Assembly: GCA_002811675.1 (NCBI GenBank)
Contig: PDIM01010330.1
Span: forward strand, 137,844-191,830
DNA: 53,987 nucleotides
Reading direction: 5' to 3'
Origin: Ichthyosporea sp. XGB-2017a
Taxonomy: Eukaryota > Opisthokonta > Ichthyosporea
The position numbers and the translations under genes are program-made. Under the pieces are notes generated by a model that was not told the origin of the DNA, made no database searches, and saw only the letters and a list, made by a program, of their open reading frames with translations. Positions 28,703 to 38,557 of the stretch are shown here, one piece after another (position 1 is the first letter of the stretch; every line of letters starts with the position of its first letter).

Positions 28703-29803
28703 ATGAAAATGAATCATGTATTTGATGTAGAGACTTTGCCAAAAGCAGGTGCGTGGGGTGTGGCCTTTAGGGAGAAGTTTCCTATTGATTCAGAGGGAGA
28801 GGAAGCCTGGTATGCCAGTTTTGAGGCATATGGCTCCCCCCTCCATACTTCTGATGGAACCTGCAAGGATGATAGAGATAAAAAGAATCCCTTTCCGAGG
28901 TTTTATTATGCAGAGTCGGACAATGAAGGCGGACTGAAAGTAGCGGTTACAAATTTTCGATTTGGGCTTGAAGGACGTATTTCGTATAGCGAGATGAAAA
29001 GATGTAACAGCAGCCGCTCAAGGACACAAGAAGAGTTTTACGAACTTATCAAAACGGCATTTGAGCAGTTCGATTATACAGGAAGGCAAGGGGACCAAAG
29101 CTTTAAGTTTGTCTTTGATAGAAAAACTTCAGAATCATGCAATCTTGTTTTAAAAAAAGAACTTGATGAAGGGGTGTACTTTCCTGTTTTGAATGTGAAG
29201 ATCTTTAAGAAGCAAGAGGCCTCTGCAGGAGTGACGGATAGTACGGGTGAAAGCAGTGCGTGCTATAGCAACGCTGTACCAACCGGCCACTCACTGATGC
29301 TTCTCTTAATGAGCGAAGTGACCACCTTGCGTGCTGCTAATGCGAGCCTGGCTTTTGAAATTCGGGATGTTCGAGTTGAGAATGAGAACTGTACGGCCAG
29401 TATTGAATCAGCAAACAAAAAATTAAAGAGACAAGAGACGGGCCTATTCACAAGTTTCGCTGAAATTTTAAATAGAAAAAAGAGAACGATTAAGCAATTG
29501 AGAGAATCATTAAGTGGAAGGGATCAGTGCATTAGTGAATCCCAACAATCCTGCGAATCAAGTCAGAGAAGGTTGCAGACGAACTCATCAGACGGTGGAA
29601 ATGAAGGAACGAAGTCATTATATGGTGGGAGGCAATTTGAATTTTCGGGGGGAATGACTACCGAAACGGTAACCAGTACAGACCTAATACATAGAGGGTC
29701 ATCTTCCCAGCTGTCCAACGATAGTTTTAGTGGTAGCAGCTCCCCCTCCTTTGTTGCACGAAGAGGAAGAAAAAGAAATCGTCTTCAGCGCAGTCTGTAT
29801 TAA
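28703..29803 (+). CDS. XRCC4-like non-homologous end-joining protein
   Basis: A 366-residue candidate for XRCC4, the coiled-coil partner of DNA ligase IV. The N-terminal ~170 residues would be the head domain. Its end (F-K-F-V-F-D-R-K-T-S-E-S-C-N-L-V-L-K-K followed by L-N-V-K-I-F-K) aligns in order with the last strands of the XRCC4 head. Residues ~195-275 form a long helix. Within it G-L-F-T-S-F-A-E-I-L-N-R-K-K-R-T-I-K-Q-L matches the D-L-Y-K-R-F-x3-L-N-E-K-K ligase-binding region of XRCC4. The C-terminal tail is Ser-rich and ends in a basic R-R-G-R-K-R-N-R nuclear-localisation-like run. The ATG at 28703 is the first in this frame; an overlapping 12-codon upstream frame begins at 28687. XLF or another head-plus-coil family member is the main alternative. 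Confidence 0.65.
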   Translation: MKMNHVFDVETLPKAGAWGVAFREKFPIDSEGEEAWYASFEAYGSPLHTSDGTCKDDRDKKNPFPRFYYAESDNEGGLKVAVTNFRFGLEGRISYSEMKRCNSSRSRTQEEFYELIKTAFEQFDYTGRQGDQSFKFVFDRKTSESCNLVLKKELDEGVYFPVLNVKIFKKQEASAGVTDSTGESSACYSNAVPTGHSLMLLLMSEVTTLRAANASLAFEIRDVRVENENCTASIESANKKLKRQETGLFTSFAEILNRKKRTIKQLRESLSGRDQCISESQQSCESSQRRLQTNSSDGGNEGTKSLYGGRQFEFSGGMTTETVTSTDLIHRGSSSQLSNDSFSGSSSPSFVARRGRKRNRLQRSLY

Positions 29804-30325
29804 TACTCTTCTTAAATGCCACTTCTTGAAAAAAGCCCAGCCTCCGGATTTGAGTTTAGTCATATGTCGTAACTGCTGTAACACATATATCGCTTCATGA
29901 GTTCCAAAAAGAAATTCTCTCGAGGGAATTCATAACCGAGGTTAAGAAGCTCCATATATGGAAATGATTTGAAGTCGTTTTACCCTATTTGGAGATATAA
30001 GTGAACTGAACTTTGTGTGGCCTTGGTGTGGCGGCATTTTTTTATTTTTATTTGCTTTTGTGTTGATTTCTTATATTCATGTAGTTTGTTGTCGATGTCA
30101 CTGGAGAAAATAGAGAAATAGAGATTCATTATCAGACTTTAGAAAACGTAAGTATAAGGATAAGGGTGGAGCTGGGTCAGTTCAACATACTTCGCTTTGG
30201 AAAATAGAAAAAAAGAGGAGGCACAAGAAGAGCTAAGTGATAAGAAGTAAGTGCTCGACGAGCTGAGCTGAAGTACTCTATGCTTTTTTTGGCTAAGTGT
30301 TGCACTGCCTTGGTACTGAATAATC

Positions 30326-32698
30326 ATGTCGGAGGGAAAGGCCGAAGAGGCTGAGAATTGCAGTGAGGCGTCTATTGAAATCGAAAAGTTTACTGAGAGC
30401 CTGCTGGTGGAAGAAATAGATGTGGACAATGATGATTTCCCACGGGATAGTGTGAGGGCAGAACGGGAAAGTGGGGAGGGAGCTGCTGCTAATTCAGGAA
30501 TATCTAGAAGGGAAAATTTTAATAGCAAGCATAGTTTACAGTCGAACAACAGTAGCGTACGCACAAGTTCGCCGTCTGCTAGCGGGGCCAAATATGTTAA
30601 ATCTGAAAGGCGGCAAAGTACGGTTTTACAACGTGCTCGAAAGACTTCTTTACAGGGGATGGATAATGGGAATGAAATTAGGATCCCGCGAAACAATAAT
30701 AGAAGAAGTAGCAATGTTTCACGAGGTGATCTGGAAGATAAAGTAACGAGTTTGCAGAATACAGTTGCACAAAGCATATCTAGTCTATACAAAGGTAGTC
30801 TTTCAAGTATTCGGCACCGGAAAACATCGGTAGGAGGACGTAGCGAATATACTTTCCAGTCGAGTGGTTCCATTGCAAATGGAATAGTCAAAGTTTTGCA
30901 TGACCTAGAGGCAGACGAACATCGGCAATCATTGGCTCCTATCGTTCAAGTGCCCGAAGAAGATGCAAAAGATGCAGCTGGAGATGCAGTTATACGAGAA
31001 AGTAGGCTTAAACGCATTGAAAACAGAGCCTGTTGCTTTTTGAAGAAATTAATGGGTAATATTAGAATGAAAAAAGCAGTTGATCCGAAGGGCTCATTTT
31101 CTAAGAGATGGACATTCACATATTTAGTTAGCATATACATTTCTACTATTTTGTTACCCTTTCAAGTGGCTTTTCCATGGAATCTCACCGGCGAAACCCC
31201 TCTTCTTATGGGTGTAGAATACGTAATGGATGTTTTTTGTATAGTGAATATTTATATCAAACTGAATACGGGAGTTATGGATGAATATGGTCGGCCTGTT
31301 AGCGATCACCAATTAATTCTTCAAGATTACAAGAATACAACTCTGAAATATGATCTTTGGTCATTGGCTCCCTTTGAGTTCTTATCGCTTGCCATTGGTG
31401 GTGTGAATTCTGTTCCCTTTTTTAGGCTGAACAGAATAGTAAGAATGTACAATTATGTTCACTTTTTCCGCCTTCAGGAAGATGATTTGCGTATGTCACT
31501 TGGTGTCATTCGCATATTCAAATTTCTGGTATTTATTTCTCTTATGATTATGTGGGGGTCTTGTGGGTGGTTTTTTCTAGCATGTAACTATAATTTCTTT
31601 GACAGGGATCTCGAGCGTTTGGATTGCAGTGACTCTTGGGTTAGTCGATACCTTGCGGATGATGCTTCTCGCAAAGAGCAATTCATTATGAGTCTTTACT
31701 ATATTGTAACTACGGCAACAGCAGTCGGCTACGGAGACATATATCCTCAAACGGACGGGGAAAGGATCTATGCAGGGCTTGTTATGATAATTGGCGTTCT
31801 CACATTTTCTCTTGTTCTTGCCAGTATTGCATCAACGCTGAGTAATAATGATGCAGAAAGAACGAGATTTCGTCAAAAGGTCAACACTATAGTGCAATAT
31901 TTGGAGGTACAGGGGGTTCCCAAAAAACTTATTGACCAGATTACAGAATTTTTTATTCACAAATGGAAGTTTAACAGGGGGTTAGAGATGGAACTTTACG
32001 AGCAGTTGCCATATTCCTTCCGAGAAGAAGTAGCTATTGTTCAAAACAGAGATAAATTGGAGGAAGTTCCACTATTCCACAACTGCAGCATAGATTTTCT
32101 TCGAACTCTCAGTGCAAATCTTGTTGTTGCATCATTTCTGCCCGGGGATACAATTGTTGAAAAGGGGGATATTGGCAGTGAAATGTTTTTTGTAAGAACA
32201 GGATGTGTTAACGTTGTGTCCGATGACCATAGTGTAGTTTATGCTTCACTTGAGCCGGGCAAATTCTTCGGCGAAGTAGCACTTTTAATGGATACACCTA
32301 GGACAGCAAATGTTGTGGCTGATACCCACTGTGATTTGCTTATCCTTACCAAAAGTGTTCTTGACGACTTGTTGGAAGAATACCCCGATATTCAAGAGAT
32401 TATAATGCAAGAGGCGGCAAAACGTATGATCGCAATGGGTAAGGAAGCCCCCCCGCAACTCAACATTCAGACTATTGAGCCTGAATCATCCCAAGGCAGC
32501 TCGAATGGTTTGGACACTTCACAAACTCTTACATCGCAACTTAGCGCGGACTCAGGATGTGCAGCAACACTTGAAATTGAGAGGAAAATGAGTGCCCTGC
32601 AAGTCGAACTCGCTGAACTCCAGGCACAACACAAAAACTTGGTCTCAAAGAAGAAAACAAAATCAGGTCTGTTGTATAAAAACAAGTCAACGATTTGA
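30326..32698 (+). CDS. Voltage-gated-type K+ channel with cyclic-nucleotide-binding domain (EAG/HCN/CNG superfamily)
   Basis: A 790-residue six-TM cation channel of the plasma membrane. Residues 1-230 are a disordered, Ser/Arg-rich cytosolic N-terminus. S1 starts at ~262 (Y-L-V-S-I-Y-I-S-T-I-L-L-P-F). S4 reads F-F-R-L-N-R-I-V-R-M, with few charges. The pore loop at ~455-475 has T-A-T-A-V-G-Y-G-D-I-Y-P, the K+-selective GYGD filter, where CNG channels have lost the Tyr-Gly-Asp. A C-linker follows S6. The cyclic-nucleotide domain (~580-700) has F-F-G-E-V-A-L-L and P-R-T-A-N-V-V-A, with the phosphate-binding Arg kept, so cAMP or cGMP binding is likely. A short coiled coil ends the protein. The ATG at 30326 is the first in frame. 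It converges on the ALKBH1 gene, with 79 bp between stop codons. Confidence 0.93.
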   Translation: MSEGKAEEAENCSEASIEIEKFTESLLVEEIDVDNDDFPRDSVRAERESGEGAAANSGISRRENFNSKHSLQSNNSSVRTSSPSASGAKYVKSERRQSTVLQRARKTSLQGMDNGNEIRIPRNNNRRSSNVSRGDLEDKVTSLQNTVAQSISSLYKGSLSSIRHRKTSVGGRSEYTFQSSGSIANGIVKVLHDLEADEHRQSLAPIVQVPEEDAKDAAGDAVIRESRLKRIENRACCFLKKLMGNIRMKKAVDPKGSFSKRWTFTYLVSIYISTILLPFQVAFPWNLTGETPLLMGVEYVMDVFCIVNIYIKLNTGVMDEYGRPVSDHQLILQDYKNTTLKYDLWSLAPFEFLSLAIGGVNSVPFFRLNRIVRMYNYVHFFRLQEDDLRMSLGVIRIFKFLVFISLMIMWGSCGWFFLACNYNFFDRDLERLDCSDSWVSRYLADDASRKEQFIMSLYYIVTTATAVGYGDIYPQTDGERIYAGLVMIIGVLTFSLVLASIASTLSNNDAERTRFRQKVNTIVQYLEVQGVPKKLIDQITEFFIHKWKFNRGLEMELYEQLPYSFREEVAIVQNRDKLEEVPLFHNCSIDFLRTLSANLVVASFLPGDTIVEKGDIGSEMFFVRTGCVNVVSDDHSVVYASLEPGKFFGEVALLMDTPRTANVVADTHCDLLILTKSVLDDLLEEYPDIQEIIMQEAAKRMIAMGKEAPPQLNIQTIEPESSQGSSNGLDTSQTLTSQLSADSGCAATLEIERKMSALQVELAELQAQHKNLVSKKKTKSGLLYKNKSTI

Positions 32699-32707
32699 AA
32701 TACTTGA

Positions 32708-32713
32708 AATAAA
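32708..32713 (+). terminator. AATAAA polyadenylation signal of the channel gene
   Basis: AATAAA 10 bp after the channel stop codon and 65 bp before the stop codon of the convergent gene. The tight spacing implies overlapping 3' ends. Confidence 0.5.
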
Positions 32714-32777
32714 TTTAGACTTGTATTTGGAATCCTTTTGCCACCCGTCTGTGAGGTTACCATCATACCACAATTTG

Positions 32778-34190
32778 TCAAGGCATTACCCCATTCTGGG
32801 TAGCTTGTCGGACATTTATATTTATACGGTGAGATGCTACATATTTGCCCACAGCCTCCCCATACAAAGGTTTCCCACTGATTGGCTCCGTGTCTGTTCT
32901 TGTTGGTTCTGACAAATAATGAGGGCAAGTGTCCTTCATAATCTTGGGAACGGCGTGGTAGGAGAATCGTGCGCACGCCGACATTAAAACAATATCCCCG
33001 CTACGGATGAACACAGCCGCAGGCGTGGAATCTTTAGTGGTCGACCCCAGCAGGAATATCGCCGAGTTACCAAAGCTGACTGAAAACAGTGGTGCATTGA
33101 CCAATTCTGATCTGTCTACGTGTCCGCTAAGGGTTGTCTTGGTCGCGTAATAGTTCACAATGGACGCATCGGGGCGAAAGTTTGACTCATTAATGCCTTC
33201 ACTAAATACATCTTCACGCTGTATGGTTCTCAGTTCACATTCTTCCCCCACCTGCTTCCCTTTCGTTTGTGACGCGGAAGGGGATGACAACACATGGCTG
33301 TATATCACATTGACTACACACGCTGACAATTCCAACAGATCTTGAGGAAATTCTCCTTTCATATGGGCGTAGTACTTTTTCAAATCCCAATCATAATGGT
33401 ACCCAAGAGTCACCCATCGGAGATTCTTCTCCAAAAGCTTTCCATAGTTTACAAGATTGCTATTTGAATAATTGTTTTCTTTCTTTTTCTCAGCAGCATC
33501 ACGCACCGAGTCCTCCTCGTCTCCTCCATCTGGCTTCTCTTTTCTGCCCACCACAATATCCCTGTACTCTTCAAATCTCCGATACTTTCTCCCTTTCGAC
33601 TTTTTAATAGCAGAAGAGAGGCAAGATGACGATGAGCAAGAAGATTTCCGTCTCTTCACCTTTAAAGAATGCTGCTCTTCTTCTTTGCTCTCTCCGTTCC
33701 GTTTATCCACCTCCTCACATCCCTCTTCCGCATACATTGATGCATCCAGCTCATAATGTGCATCCAAATTCGATACATTCGGCTTGCGGAGGTAATCATT
33801 CATACATCTCGATATCCAGTACCTTTGATCCTCCTCTGTGAACGGATTTTGTATAAAATAAAACCCCTCAAACCCTTCCAGCCCAAATACCTTCCACTCT
33901 TTGCCTGACCGAAATCTCCCGCATCTCAACTTCTGTAGATCATAATCCACTCCAGTGTTATTGGCAACGGCCTGATTCAAGTCAATGACCCTCACACGTT
34001 TATCACAGGGGTGAACATGGGTCAAGGTGGGCTGCTGGTTTACACAGCTACTGCTACTCCCACTACTACTCGCCTTTCTAACCTTGGAGCTGCTGCTAGC
34101 AGCCAATACATCAAAATCAATCACATCTGATAGATCAGGTGGAGGCACATTCCTTTTATATTTCTTAAATAATTCATCAAAAGGCTGCAT
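32778..34190 (-). CDS. ALKBH1-type nucleic acid dioxygenase
   Basis: A 2-oxoglutarate/Fe(II) AlkB-family enzyme of 470 residues. Animal ALKBH1 demethylates m1A in tRNAs and acts in mitochondria and nucleus. Near-identical ALKBH1 landmarks occur: L-R-W-V-T-L-G-Y-H-Y-D-W (~255), I-V-N-Y-Y-A-T-K (~340), L-S-G-H-V-D-R-S-E with the iron-binding His and Asp (~355), F-G-N-S-A-I-F-L-L-G, S-G-D-I-V-L-M-S, F-S-Y-H-A-V-P with the distal His, and R-I-N-I-N-V-R-Q with the 2OG-binding Arg. A Ser/Lys-rich insertion at ~165-245 makes it longer than the human protein. The ATG at 34190 is the first in frame. Upstream, on the coding strand, two long T runs lie 20-80 bp away. Confidence 0.95.
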   Translation of the reverse strand: MQPFDELFKKYKRNVPPPDLSDVIDFDVLAASSSSKVRKASSSGSSSSCVNQQPTLTHVHPCDKRVRVIDLNQAVANNTGVDYDLQKLRCGRFRSGKEWKVFGLEGFEGFYFIQNPFTEEDQRYWISRCMNDYLRKPNVSNLDAHYELDASMYAEEGCEEVDKRNGESKEEEQHSLKVKRRKSSCSSSSCLSSAIKKSKGRKYRRFEEYRDIVVGRKEKPDGGDEEDSVRDAAEKKKENNYSNSNLVNYGKLLEKNLRWVTLGYHYDWDLKKYYAHMKGEFPQDLLELSACVVNVIYSHVLSSPSASQTKGKQVGEECELRTIQREDVFSEGINESNFRPDASIVNYYATKTTLSGHVDRSELVNAPLFSVSFGNSAIFLLGSTTKDSTPAAVFIRSGDIVLMSACARFSYHAVPKIMKDTCPHYLSEPTRTDTEPISGKPLYGEAVGKYVASHRININVRQATQNGVMP

Positions 34191-34207
34191 CTAATACTCG
34201 TAAAACC

Positions 34208-34270
34208 AAAAAAAAAAAAAAAAAAAAAAAAAAGCACTTTAGTCGAGAAAAAAAAAAAAAAAAAAAAAAA
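34208..34270. repeat. Paired A runs in the divergent ALKBH1/RTF2 promoter
   Basis: Runs of 26 and 23 A (34208-34233 and 34248-34270), plus a shorter one near 34297. They lie in the 266-bp region between the ALKBH1 start (minus) and the RTF2 start (plus). They are T tracts when read toward ALKBH1. Confidence 0.85.
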
Positions 34271-34456
34271 GTTTTTGGTTTGATTTGAAATTTGAAAAAA
34301 AAAAAAAGAAATCGGATTTGTAAATTTCGAAAACAAGTTGAAGTTTGATTTGATTTCATTTAAATTAAATCTATTTCCAAACCGCTTAAACAAAATCCTT
34401 TGATTAAAATTATAAAACAAAACAAAACAAAAGTCAAAGAAAAAAGAAAAGCACAA

Positions 34457-35809
34457 ATGGGAGCAGACGGAGGCACCATCCCCACGCGAGGGGAAATGGT
34501 AACTCTCAAAAGACCTGATCACAAGTCTGGAAAGGCGGGAACAGTTGCGAATCCCCGCCTGCACGCCCTGCAGCAATGGCAGACATGTGCGCTGACTGCG
34601 ATGCCGCTGCGATGGAGACGACAGGTGCAGCGGAATAACATTTGGGAGAAGGAAAAGGGCACGGGAGGGGTGGAGGAGGACGTTGTGGTTGCGTGTGAAC
34701 TGGGGAGATTGTATAATCGAGATGCGGTGATTGAGTTTTTGTTGAAGCGTCGTGTGGTTGAAAAGGAGATTGAGAGGAAGAAGAAGAGTGAGAAGAAGAA
34801 GAAGAAGAAGAAGAAGAAGAAGAAGGGGGACTCGGAATCGGATGACGCTGATTCTGAATCAGAAGAAGAAGAGGAGGAGAAGGAGGAGGAGGAGGGAGAA
34901 GAGGATGGGGATGAGAAAAAGGGTGGATTTGATGATCAAAAAGAAAGAGAAAAGGAAAGAAAAGAAGAACAAAAGAATGAACGATATTTCCAAATGGCAG
35001 CAGAGATTGATTCATCCTTTGCGCGACTTTTGAGAAAGTTTCCGCATTTGAAGAGTCTGGAGGATGTCCATGGTTTGAGATTAACAAGTAGAAGGGATAA
35101 TATCGGTAATAATAAGGGAGGGGGAGGGAGTGGCGGAGTGGTGGTAGGGACAGAAGGAGGAGGAAACACGAGTAGTAGCAGTCAGAGGGTTCAGTTGTCT
35201 TCTCATGTGATTGGGGAGGGGGATTATATCTGTCCGCTAAGTGGAAGTGAGATTAATGGGTTTTTTAATAATGGTAATAGTAGTAGTGGTGGTGGTGTGC
35301 AGGAACAGGGGATGAAGGATTCTTCTTCTGGTGGAGGTGGTGGAGAAGGGATGACTGATGTAGTGTTTTGTTATTTGATCCCGTGTGGGTGTGTTTTCTC
35401 GTTGCGTGCGTTGCAGATGATGGAGAAGATGATGATGAAGAAGAAGAACAAGAAGACGATGGGGGCTGGGAGTGATGGAGGAGATGGAGAAGTGGGGGGT
35501 TATCGGTATAGCTGCCCGTCTTGTGGTGTGATGTATAACCATGGAGACTATTATAAAAACCAAAGGAATAAGAAGAAGAGGGGGGAGGAGGAGGAGGAGG
35601 AAGAGCAGGTGGTGGTGCTGTGTCCACGAGAGGGGGGGAAAGAGGAGGTGCGGATGAAGCGGCGTGTGTTGAGGAGGATGAAAGCGCGTGGTGCACGGGA
35701 GCGTGCGAGGAGGAGGGAGAAGAAGAAGAAGAAGAAGAAGGATAAGAAGAGTAAGAGGAAAGGGAGTGTGGAAGAGGAAGAGGAGAGGAAGAAGAAGAAG
35801 AAGATTTAG
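34457..35809 (+). CDS. Replication termination factor 2 (RTF2)-like protein
   Basis: A 450-residue RTF2-family protein with RING-related fingers. Fission yeast Rtf2 stabilises paused replication forks; the human protein acts at replisomes. The start M-G-A-D-G-G-T-I-P-T-R is the diagnostic N-terminus and fixes the ATG at 34457. Next come C-A-L-T-A-M-P-L and V-A-C-E-L-G-R-L-Y-N-R-D-A-V-I-E-F-L-L, the first finger half. A long Lys/Glu low-complexity insertion (~110-180) breaks the domain. The second half has Y-I-C-P-L-S-G, C-G-C-V-F-S-L-R-A-L and Y-S-C-P-S-C-G-V-M-Y. The tail is Lys/Arg/Glu-rich. Coding DNA at 34780-34960 and 35570-35810 is almost pure purine on this strand, which also leaves long open frames on the opposite strand that I regard as artefacts. 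Confidence 0.88.
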   Translation: MGADGGTIPTRGEMVTLKRPDHKSGKAGTVANPRLHALQQWQTCALTAMPLRWRRQVQRNNIWEKEKGTGGVEEDVVVACELGRLYNRDAVIEFLLKRRVVEKEIERKKKSEKKKKKKKKKKKGDSESDDADSESEEEEEEKEEEEGEEDGDEKKGGFDDQKEREKERKEEQKNERYFQMAAEIDSSFARLLRKFPHLKSLEDVHGLRLTSRRDNIGNNKGGGGSGGVVVGTEGGGNTSSSSQRVQLSSHVIGEGDYICPLSGSEINGFFNNGNSSSGGGVQEQGMKDSSSGGGGGEGMTDVVFCYLIPCGCVFSLRALQMMEKMMMKKKNKKTMGAGSDGGDGEVGGYRYSCPSCGVMYNHGDYYKNQRNKKKRGEEEEEEEQVVVLCPREGGKEEVRMKRRVLRRMKARGARERARRREKKKKKKKDKKSKRKGSVEEEEERKKKKKI

Positions 35810-35816
35810 ATTGAGA

Positions 35817-35822
35817 AATAAA
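35817..35822 (+). terminator. AATAAA polyadenylation signal of the RTF2 gene
   Basis: AATAAA 8 bp after the RTF2 stop codon. Confidence 0.45.
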
Positions 35823-35861
35823 AGAAAAAGAAAATCATATAAAAAGTCGCGCTTTTTGACT

Positions 35862-35863
<2 letters not shown>

Positions 35864-35894
<31 letters not shown>
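35864..35894 (+). promoter_or_regulatory. 31-bp T run between RTF2 and the PP4R1-like gene
   Basis: An uninterrupted T run about 55 bp after the RTF2 stop and 450 bp before the next start codon. It is another coding-strand T tract upstream of a gene. The rest of the 35810-36346 spacer shows no gene. Confidence 0.45.
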
Positions 35895-36346
35895 CGGTGC
35901 GATCAATGCGTCGTCGTTTTTGGTTTCGTTTTCATATTTTTGAATTTTCATTTCCTTCCTTTATTTTTTATATATTTTTTCCCTTTTCGAGAAAGGAGTC
36001 GGTTAATCACCTCTGTGCGTGTGTTTAAAATACAGATCTCGAATCTGCTAAATGGATGAGTTCACAGTAGTGAAATAATATAGCTCGCACAAGCAGTAAC
36101 AAGGAAAAAACAACAAGAAAACAAAGCAGGGCGAAGAAAGAAAGACCCACCCACGACTCGGTGGGTAGAGTTGCTTGATCAAGCGGTATTTAGTTTTGCT
36201 TGTGCGTAAGGACAGGAAATTAGAGTCTGGGGAAGGGAATTATTTAAATTGGGGAGGTCAAAGTCTCTCCTATACATATAAGCTTGTTTTTGTTTTTATT
36301 GGTACTAGTATTTCGAAGTGAATATAAGAGAAGGAAATCACACAAA

Positions 36347-38557
36347 ATGGCCTCTTTGGAGATATCGTCGTTTGACGAGTATAGCAATGACTATGGGGCT
36401 GATGAATTGGATTACAATGATGAGGAGCCTTCTTTGGAAGAAATGTCCATAGATGACTCTCTGTCTCCTATTGAAAGGTTGTCAAAGTATTCAAAAAGCG
36501 ACCTTGTTCTTCATCGATTATTCGTCGTAAAGGATATTGCAAACGCAGTTAGTGGGATAGAAGATTATAGCAGTGACGACTGTGGAAAATTAATAGAAAT
36601 ACTTCACGATCTTTTTAACGATCCTGAGGCATTGATCAGGCAAGCTTTGCTGGAGGAAGCACCAGAGATCGCAAAAAAGTTTGTGGCAGAAGGGGATAGT
36701 AAAGGCTACGAGCATATGTCAGTTGCGATTTTAGAGCACGTCAACGAACTTTGCTTAGATAATATTGATCAAGTAAGAGTGGCGTCATACTCGTGCTTGA
36801 TTGAGCTTCTGGGAATCCTTAGCGAAGAGGATGTTGAAAAGAAAGTGTGCAAACAACTTGAAAAATTGTCGGAAGATGAAGCTGTAGAGTCGTATCGCAT
36901 TGAGGTTCTGAATTTTATATACGAAGCGTGTCCACTTTTGGATCAAAAAGTTCTTGAAGCATACTTTGTACCAATAGTTACTCTTCTGGCAAAGGATCCA
37001 ATGTTTCGTGTTAGAAAAGCATGTGCCGCTGCAATCGGAAACTTGTGCAAAAATTTAGGGAAGGGGAGCAGTGTGGATTTGTTGTTACCAATATTTTGTA
37101 AGTTTAGTACTGATGACATTTGGGGAGTGCGTAAAGCGTGCGCAGAAAGTCACGTTCTCGTTTCAGAATCTGTGTCGGATGATGTTCGAGCTGACGCTTT
37201 AACGAAGCTGTTTGATACGCTAGCAACGGATCAATCTAGGTGGGTGCGTATAGCAGCGTTTGCGCAATTGGGTCCATTCATTGCAACTTTTACTCCAAAC
37301 AAGCCGATATTTCAAGAGAGTGAGGGTGAGAATGAAGAAGATTCGGGTAACGAAGAAGGACTTATTGAAGAAGCAAACAAATTGTTGCCAATTCCACACA
37401 AACTTTTGGTGTATTATGCTCACATGGCGGATCCTATTAACTCCAAGTCTATTGACAACGAAATTGTTCTAAATTGTGCTTTTAATTTTCCGGCTGTTAT
37501 CTTTACACTGGGACCCCAGTGTTGGGTGTGTGTGCGTAAAGTTTACAAGACTCTTTCAGCGGATCTGCATTGGAAAGTTAGAAAAACCCTTGCACACTCC
37601 ATACACGAAGTGGCTGCACTCATTGGAAAAGAGAAAACGGAACGTGACCTTGTTCCTATCTTTGAATGCTTCATTAAAGATCTTGATGAAGTGAGAATTG
37701 GTGTTGTAAAATATTTGAGCAAATTTTTGAATTATGTCTCGGAGAAAAAGAGAAGAGAATTCTTACCTATGTTTGCAGAGCTGCAACAGACAGAAAACAA
37801 AAATAACTGGAGATTCAGATCGCTTCTTTCAGAGCAAATTACTGATCTCTTTTCGTTTTATTCCAGACAAGAGGTGATTAGATACATTTGTCCGCTTGCA
37901 CTGGACCTTGCTAGTGATGAAGTTAGTTACGTTAGACATACGGCAGTGAGTAAATTGGCTGTTGTTCTATCTGATCTCTTACATGCACGTGAAGAAGATA
38001 AGAGTTCGACTCTGGATGAAGTTGATGACATCAAAGAGGCTATTTTAAATGTATTTGCTCATAATCAATCCTACCAGTATAGAATATCGTAAGTATTCGC
38101 TAGCATTTCCTTCCTTTTTACTTCAGTCCATTGAAAATATGCGTAAATTAACTCGTGGTATTGTGCTCTTTTTCCGTAATTTTGGACATAGGTTTGTCGA
38201 ATTTTGTTCACATTTAGCGTTTGAACTTGAAAAGAAAGGATGCTTTAAGGTTTTTGAAACTAACTTATTCGAAAAAATGCTTGTACATACAACCGACCCT
38301 GTTCCAAACGTTCGTATAGCCGCAGCACGAACGTTAGTGTCATTTTTAAATAGCTTAGGTACGTTTTAAATTGAGAATCTTTTCTTATTTCTGTTTTATG
38401 TTCATTTGCCTATGTGTTAGTCTAACTTTCGATGTTTTGCTTGAACTCCGTAGAATCATTGAAGTCGAATACATTATGTCGACTGAAAGTAGAATCCGCT
38501 CTTAATGGGCTGAAAGAAGATAAAGACAAAGATGTCGTTTTCTATGCAAGTGCATAA
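36347..38557 (+). CDS. HEAT-repeat protein, PP4 regulatory subunit 1 (PP4R1)-like
   Basis: Predicted scaffold/regulatory subunit of a PP2A-like phosphatase. Three exons: 36347-38088, 38192-38358 and 38454-38557. The introns are 103 and 95 bp, joined in phase 2 and then phase 1; each join keeps the reading frame and the HEAT pattern (Y-Q-Y-R-I-S/F-V-E-F-C-S-H, then F-L-N-S-L/E-S-L-K-S). The product is 670 residues. It opens with an acidic segment, then L-S-P-I-E-R-L-S-K-Y, close to PP4R1. Helical HEAT repeats run to the end, with typical D-D-I-W-G-V-R-K-A-C-A-E, D-P-M-F-R-V-R-K-A and D-P-V-P-N-V-R-I-A-A-A. It is shorter than animal PP4R1. The PP2A A subunit is the other relative, but the N-terminal match favours PP4R1. 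The start is the first ATG in frame. Confidence 0.82.

Noticed and set aside
30139-30891. 250-codon minus-strand frame over the channel N-terminus
   Set aside because: It is opposite the well-supported channel gene and composed of Leu/Ser-rich shadow sequence.
34506-35696. Long antisense frames across the RTF2 gene
   Set aside because: They are Pro/Ser/His-rich mirrors of the purine-rich coding strand and have no family features.
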